Source: Pyruvatibacter sp.
GTDB lineage: Bacteria > Pseudomonadota > Alphaproteobacteria > CGMCC-115125
Assembly: GCF_040219635.1 (NCBI RefSeq)
Contig: NZ_JAVJSC010000004.1
Coordinates: 124,001-188,000, forward strand
Direction of reading: 5' to 3'
DNA: 64,000 nucleotides
Of this stretch, positions 60,702 through 64,000 are shown piece by piece. The position numbers were made by a program, and so were the translations under genes. How positions within the stretch are numbered: the first letter of the stretch is position 1; every line of letters begins with the position of its first letter. The notes beneath the pieces were generated by a model that worked only from the letters and a program-made list of their open reading frames with translations, did no database searches and was not told the origin of the DNA.

Positions 60702-61480
60702 GCAACACCAAGCCCATTCAGATCATTGAAACACCGCAGGGCGAACCCTGCTTTGCCGCGGTGCCGATTGAGTTGTACCGCGTCATGGTGCGCGACCTTG
60801 AAGCCTATGGTGACCTCAAGGCGGGGCTGACCGAACTCAACACGCTGGACGCAGGCGCGGATGCTGTGCCTGCAGACGTTGCCCACCGCATCGCTGACGG
60901 TGCCAACCCGGTGCGGGTATGGCGCGAGCATCGCGGACTCAAGGCTGTGGCGCTGGCGCGGCGCGCGGGCATCAGCCCGGCCTATCTGTCGGAAATCGAA
61001 ACCGGCAAAAAGGAAGGCACATTCAAAACCATGGCGCTGTTGGCGCGGCACCTGGGCATCAGCCTTGATGATCTTGCCCCGATGGCAGACCACGAAGACG
61101 CGGAGGGCATTCGGCGCACGGGCCGTGAGGCTGCTCTCAAGGCGGAGATCGCTGGCATTCGTGCCGCTATTTCAAGCGGTGCTTTTGACAGCGGTGCCGT
61201 GCGGGCTGCCGCCTCACGCCTTGAACGCGATACCAAGGCGCTGGTGGCAGACGGCGCGGACAGCGCCTGGGCCGCCAACCTTGCCGGTGCGCTGGCGCAG
61301 ATTGTGGCGTTGGTGGACGAAGCGGAAAACGCCATCGTGCAAACTGCCCGCGACGCGCAAACACAGCTTGAAGAGATCATGTCGTTCGAGGCGTTTGCCG
61401 CACCCGCACCGCGCAGGCGCACACCGCGTAGTGACCTTGACGACATGCCGCGTGACGCCCACAGACTCGCGGGCGAATAG
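60698..61480 (+). CDS. XRE-family antitoxin-like regulator with long C-terminal extension
   Basis: 260 residues. N-terminal 'IQIIETPQGEPCFAAVPIEL' to 'YRVMVRDLEAYGDL' is Phd-like (as in HTH antitoxins that begin 'ETPxGExxVVLPExEY'). Then 'IADGANPVRVWREHRGLKAV' and HTH 'LARRAGISPAYLSEIETGKK', 'FKTMALLARHLGISLDDLAP'. Most relatives end near residue 125; this one continues with 135 helical residues ('AAISSGAFDSGAVRAAASRL', 'ALAQIVALVDEAENAIVQTA') of unknown role. Coupled to the RelE-like gene by ATGA. Confidence 0.72.
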   Translation: MSNTKPIQIIETPQGEPCFAAVPIELYRVMVRDLEAYGDLKAGLTELNTLDAGADAVPADVAHRIADGANPVRVWREHRGLKAVALARRAGISPAYLSEIETGKKEGTFKTMALLARHLGISLDDLAPMADHEDAEGIRRTGREAALKAEIAGIRAAISSGAFDSGAVRAAASRLERDTKALVADGADSAWAANLAGALAQIVALVDEAENAIVQTARDAQTQLEEIMSFEAFAAPAPRRRTPRSDLDDMPRDAHRLAGE

Positions 61481-61485
61481 TCGCG

Positions 61486-62664
61486 TCAGGCCGCTGCGCT
61501 ATGGCGCACGGGCTTTTTTGCCCTCACCGTATCGTCCCAATATCGCAGCACCACGTCCGCGCGATCGGTTGCGACAGAATCGAACAATGCCGTCAGCCGG
61601 TTCACTTCAGCCGCCGTGCGTGTTGTTCCCTCCCGGTGGCTGGCAACCAGCAAGGCGAACTGCAAAAACTCCCTGCGGGTGAGGCCAAGCGCCTTGCTGA
61701 CCACAGCCAGCGCTTCGCCGCCGGTATCAGTCACAATATGCGCTGCCGTTGCGGGTTTTATGTCCGCATACTGACCAAGCATTACGACAACCTTGCGCAA
61801 GTCCTTGCCGCGGGCGGCGGCCAGCAGATCTTCCCCCAGCGACGGACCATAGCGCTTTTGCGGCACCATCAAACTCAGCGTGCGCATCAGGTCGGGATCG
61901 CCGGCAAATGCTTCCATGCCCTCCTCGATGGCATCTGTCAGGGCTTCACGCAGCATACGGCGGTCGGTTGTGAAACGGTTGACGATGTCGAGGCGCAGCT
62001 TGGAGGATGTCCACCAGAACATTGTGTGTGCCAGGGCGGGCGTCATGTCGGTGCGCGCAAGCAACGGTTCACACAAAGCAGGTGTTTGTTCGCTGAGTTC
62101 GACGATTTTCTGCAAGCCTTCTGCTGAGAACAGCGCGCCCTTGTTGCGGGCAATGCTCAGCACCGCATCAGGGTCGCAGGTGGCTACCAGAGCATCGGTC
62201 ACGGACGCTGAAAGCTGTTCACGCTTTGCGGTGGCCACCCAGTGGTCGTGACCCTTGTTTGAAATCACGCTTACAAGGTCGCTGTCGCTCAGCGCTTTGG
62301 AGCGCTCCAGCAGCGGGCGCGCCACTGAAATGATGTCATGCGCCAAGGCTACCAGCACATCGGGCGGTGCGTCGGCGCGGTCTGCCAGACGTGCGGCCAG
62401 GCGGGCGCGCAAATCCACTTCAATGTGACCGACGAGCTGGGTCAGCATCTGGTCCACCAGTTGGCGTTCCTGCGGGGTGAGCTGGTCGGCGGGCAGAAGG
62501 GCGATGTCGGTGAGACGGCGCACGATGAGGGCGCGGGCCTTGCCGGCCTTGTCGCGCGCAAGTGCGACGAGGCTCAGCATCTCCTTTGCGTCGCGACGAA
62601 TATGGCTGTCAGGAGCATCGGTATGCTGGTGGTTTGTGTGCGCGGGTTCCAGTGTCTGCGACAT
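61486..62664 (-). CDS. DUF2336 domain protein
   Basis: 392 residues from 62664 (MSQTLEPAH) with GGAGG about 8 bases before. A disordered start is followed by the all-helical DUF2336 repeat domain: 'ALIVRRLTDIALLPADQLTP', 'VDLRARLAARLADRADAPPD', 'VLVALAHDIISVARPLLERS', 'LVSVISNKGHDHWVATAKRE', 'LVATCDPDAVLSIARNKGAL', 'EALAVVSKALGLTRREFLQF'. Longer, more typical relative of the protein at 42399. Convergent with the XRE gene, 5 bases apart. Confidence 0.85.
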   Translation of the reverse strand: MSQTLEPAHTNHQHTDAPDSHIRRDAKEMLSLVALARDKAGKARALIVRRLTDIALLPADQLTPQERQLVDQMLTQLVGHIEVDLRARLAARLADRADAPPDVLVALAHDIISVARPLLERSKALSDSDLVSVISNKGHDHWVATAKREQLSASVTDALVATCDPDAVLSIARNKGALFSAEGLQKIVELSEQTPALCEPLLARTDMTPALAHTMFWWTSSKLRLDIVNRFTTDRRMLREALTDAIEEGMEAFAGDPDLMRTLSLMVPQKRYGPSLGEDLLAAARGKDLRKVVVMLGQYADIKPATAAHIVTDTGGEALAVVSKALGLTRREFLQFALLVASHREGTTRTAAEVNRLTALFDSVATDRADVVLRYWDDTVRAKKPVRHSAAA

Positions 62665-62812
62665 CGGTTCAGCCTCCACTTGCCTTTTGACTTGGCTTGA
62701 GACGGGTAACGGCAAAGTTGATCCGTCTTTTCTAAGTGTTTGGGCATAATGACCGCGCGGGGCTTACAGCGTTGCCAAAACCGGTTGTTGCATTTGAGCC
62801 GACAAAAGCGCG

Positions 62813-62856
62813 TGTTTGCCGGGTGTTTGCCGGGTATTTGTCCGGCTTTTGTTGGT
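62813..62856 (+). repeat. Four degenerate 11-bp direct repeats in a divergent promoter region
   Basis: TGTTTGCCGGG (62813), TGTTTGCCGGG (62824), TATTTGTCCGG (62835) and CTTTTGTTGGT (62846), head to tail with an 11-bp period, close to one helical turn, so the T-runs lie on one face of the DNA. Located in the 320-base gap between the DUF2336 gene and a lipoprotein gene, where I see no other gene. Possible cooperative protein-binding or bent-DNA element. Confidence 0.5.
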
Positions 62857-62986
62857 AATTTGCACAAAGTTGCTGTTTTTGTGGGCCGTTTACCGCGACA
62901 AAAGGGTGGCATCGCACGCAGAGCAGCACTCTGATAGCATTCGGGGAACCGGATATTGGCTTGCCGGGTAGCTGGGGGAGTTGGAC

Positions 62987-63298
62987 GTGACACGCTTATA
63001 TCGATCGATAATTCTGGGTGCGGCCATTGGTCTGCTGGCCGCCGGGTGTGCTCATGAGGCTGACCGTGACCTGTCGCATCTGCCCGGCTTTACCGCTGGC
63101 TACACCGATGGTTGCCGCACTGCGCACAACCGAGAACGCGGCTTTGCCACCAAGGTGCTGCGCGACGAGGACATGTTTGCACAGGATGCAGCGTACCGCG
63201 CCGGGTGGCGTGACGGCTCCATGACCTGCGGTTCCTCAGACGGGCTTGGCCGCAACCGCATGTTTGAAGATCAGCAGATTGGCCCGGCGCCACTCTAG
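62987..63298 (+). CDS. Small lipoprotein of unknown function
   Basis: 103 residues from GTG 62987, with GGGGGAG seven bases before; a TTG two codons upstream is the alternative. Signal peptide 'SIILGAAIGLLAAGC' with lipobox LAAGC. The mature part is 'FTAGYTDGCRTAHNRERGF', 'YRAGWRDGSMTC', in which 'GYxDGCxT' and 'YRAGWxDG' repeat a YxxGxxDG theme. Known as a small conserved lipoprotein in alphaproteobacteria; role unknown. Confidence 0.72.
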   Translation: MTRLYRSIILGAAIGLLAAGCAHEADRDLSHLPGFTAGYTDGCRTAHNRERGFATKVLRDEDMFAQDAAYRAGWRDGSMTCGSSDGLGRNRMFEDQQIGPAPL

Positions 63299-63344
63299 GT
63301 GAAACATGCTGGTTCAGGCCCGCGCCTGTAGGTAAACTTGACCC

Positions 63345-63782
63345 ATGACAACCCTACGCCCCCCGTTTTCTGTCAGGCTGTTTGCCGCGCTCACGGCAGC
63401 GGCCCTGTGCGGTGTCGTCGGCTTGGCGCACGCAAAATCGCGGGTGGAGACAGGCCAGGATCTGTATACTGCGTGCAGCCGCGCAGTGACTGATTTTGAG
63501 GATGGCCGCACGCCACAAAACTCAGTGGCTATCTACCACTGCAATCAGTTTCTGGGTGGCTTGTTTCGCAGCCATCAGGTGATGACGCGCAACCGGGTGA
63601 CGGCCAAGCAGCACAGCAACGAGGATGCGGACCGGGTGCAGTGCCTGCGCGTGCCGCAGCAGGCAAGCTTCAAGCAGTTGGCGCAAAAAGTGGTGAACCA
63701 GGCCGAGTGGCAACCGGAACTCTTGGAGAAGCCCGCAATGGAACTGGCTTTCTCGGCGTTTGATGCCATGACGCCTTGTTAG
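63345..63782 (+). CDS. Rap1a/Tai-family secreted protein
   Basis: 145 residues. Signal peptide 'LFAALTAAALCGVVGLAHA'. Mature part 'TGQDLYTACSRAV', 'YHCNQFLGGLFRSHQVM', 'QCLRVPQQASFKQLAQKVV', 'LAFSAFDAMTPC': four Cys in the spacing of the Rap1a/Tai fold. Some family members are immunity proteins against type VI amidase effectors, but many are orphan periplasmic proteins. No effector gene is adjacent, so immunity is not claimed. Confidence 0.65.
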   Translation: MTTLRPPFSVRLFAALTAAALCGVVGLAHAKSRVETGQDLYTACSRAVTDFEDGRTPQNSVAIYHCNQFLGGLFRSHQVMTRNRVTAKQHSNEDADRVQCLRVPQQASFKQLAQKVVNQAEWQPELLEKPAMELAFSAFDAMTPC

Positions 63783-63840
63783 CGTGGACACTTTGTTCGC
63801 GGGCACGCCTTGCCAGTGCCCCCCTGCTAAGACGCTGCTC

Positions 63841-64000
63841 CTAAGCTACTGCAGGCTGCAATGCTCTCGCGCCATATGAAACAATGCGTTCGCGCGGCAG
63901 TGACACTGTAACTTGCGTGCCTTCAGCGAGGACGCTTTGTATTTCAAGAGAACCGCCATGGGCCTGCATCATGGCGCGTGCGAGCGGCAGGCCAAGGCCT
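63841..64000 (-). CDS. C-terminal end of a sensor histidine kinase, truncated by the window edge
   Basis: Last 52 codons of a kinase reading into the window on the minus strand: 'GLGLPLARAMMQAHGGSLEI' (ATP-binding G2 box), then 'LAEGTQVTVSLPRERIV' and stop at 63841. This is the HATPase_c end typical of PleC/DivJ-type kinases and resembles the end of the kinase at 48750 ('GLGLPIVKSLIELHGGSIEL'). Too short to say more. Confidence 0.8.
   Translation of the reverse strand, partial: GLGLPLARAMMQAHGGSLEIQSVLAEGTQVTVSLPRERIVSYGARALQPAVA

Noticed and set aside
62574..62993. 139-codon minus-strand frame covering the intergenic repeats
   Set aside because: It overlaps the DUF2336 start in another frame and the 11-bp repeats; no ribosome site or recognisable protein pattern.
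63345..63782. Type VI secretion immunity gene
   Set aside because: Only the fold is recognisable; no amidase effector, VgrG or other secretion gene is nearby.
1..64000. tRNA, rRNA, CRISPR array or insertion sequence
   Set aside because: None found by eye: no spaced repeat array, no transposase-like frame, and no tRNA-like cloverleaf in the gaps I examined. Small RNAs cannot be excluded without a covariance search.

Overview
This is a chromosomal window from an alphaproteobacterium, probably of the Rhizobiales/Parvibaculales type. The evidence is family content: two DUF2336 proteins, DUF1491, DUF2849 and DUF934 next to a sulfite reductase, a DUF1214/DUF1254 pair, DUF5330, a DivJ-like kinase, a phasin, and an RcGTA-type gene transfer agent. 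I see no tRNA, rRNA, CRISPR array, transposase or integrase.

Layout. 1-4.4 kb: end of a YihY-type membrane protein, a glycine-zipper lipoprotein, a PhoP/PhoQ-like two-component pair and a PepSY protein. 4.4-9.0 kb: a minus-strand catabolic operon (two short-chain dehydrogenases, two acyl-CoA dehydrogenase-like subunits, a nitroreductase). 9.1-27.5 kb: a minus-strand RcGTA-like cluster running from small terminase (g1) to the very long tail-tip protein (g15), followed by a DUF2793 fibre-like protein, a GTA-type holin and an SleB-like hydrolase. 27.6-34.7 kb: a UPF0260 protein, a class A penicillin-binding protein, the DUF1214/1254 pair and an NMT1/THI5-type ABC transporter. 34.8-37.3 kb: assimilatory sulfite reduction operon. 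37.4-45.4 kb: phasin, D-amino-acid dehydrogenase, class III aminotransferase, chromate transporter, DUF2336, MscS channel and small conserved proteins. 45.4-53.2 kb: two PAS histidine kinases, a lipoprotein, PPK2, DUF5330, SufE and DUF4345. 53.2-55.3 kb: a gafY-gafZ-like GTA activator operon facing a divergent XRE regulator. 55.3-64 kb: a large secreted protein of unknown function, a GNAT protein with a histone-H1-like tail, a Rieske oxygenase, an alpha/beta hydrolase, a toxin-antitoxin-like pair, DUF2336, two small secreted proteins and the end of another histidine kinase.

The main story is the gene transfer agent. Structural genes, lysis genes, GafZ/GafY-like activators and a candidate repressor all lie within about 45 kb. 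An identical 14-base sequence, TTTTACGTATTACG, occurs about 100 bases upstream of the small terminase and about 110 bases upstream of gafY, in the same orientation. It is the best candidate for a shared regulatory site. Three single-base frame breaks are visible, two in g15 and one in the DnaA-like domain of gafY, and the SleB-like hydrolase seems to lack its catalytic glutamate. Most other genes in the window look intact, so the GTA may be decaying selectively; assembly error has to be excluded. Three extra genes sit between capsid and connector, and an HK97-gp10-like gene sits between g7 and g8; neither belongs to the RcGTA gene set as I know it.
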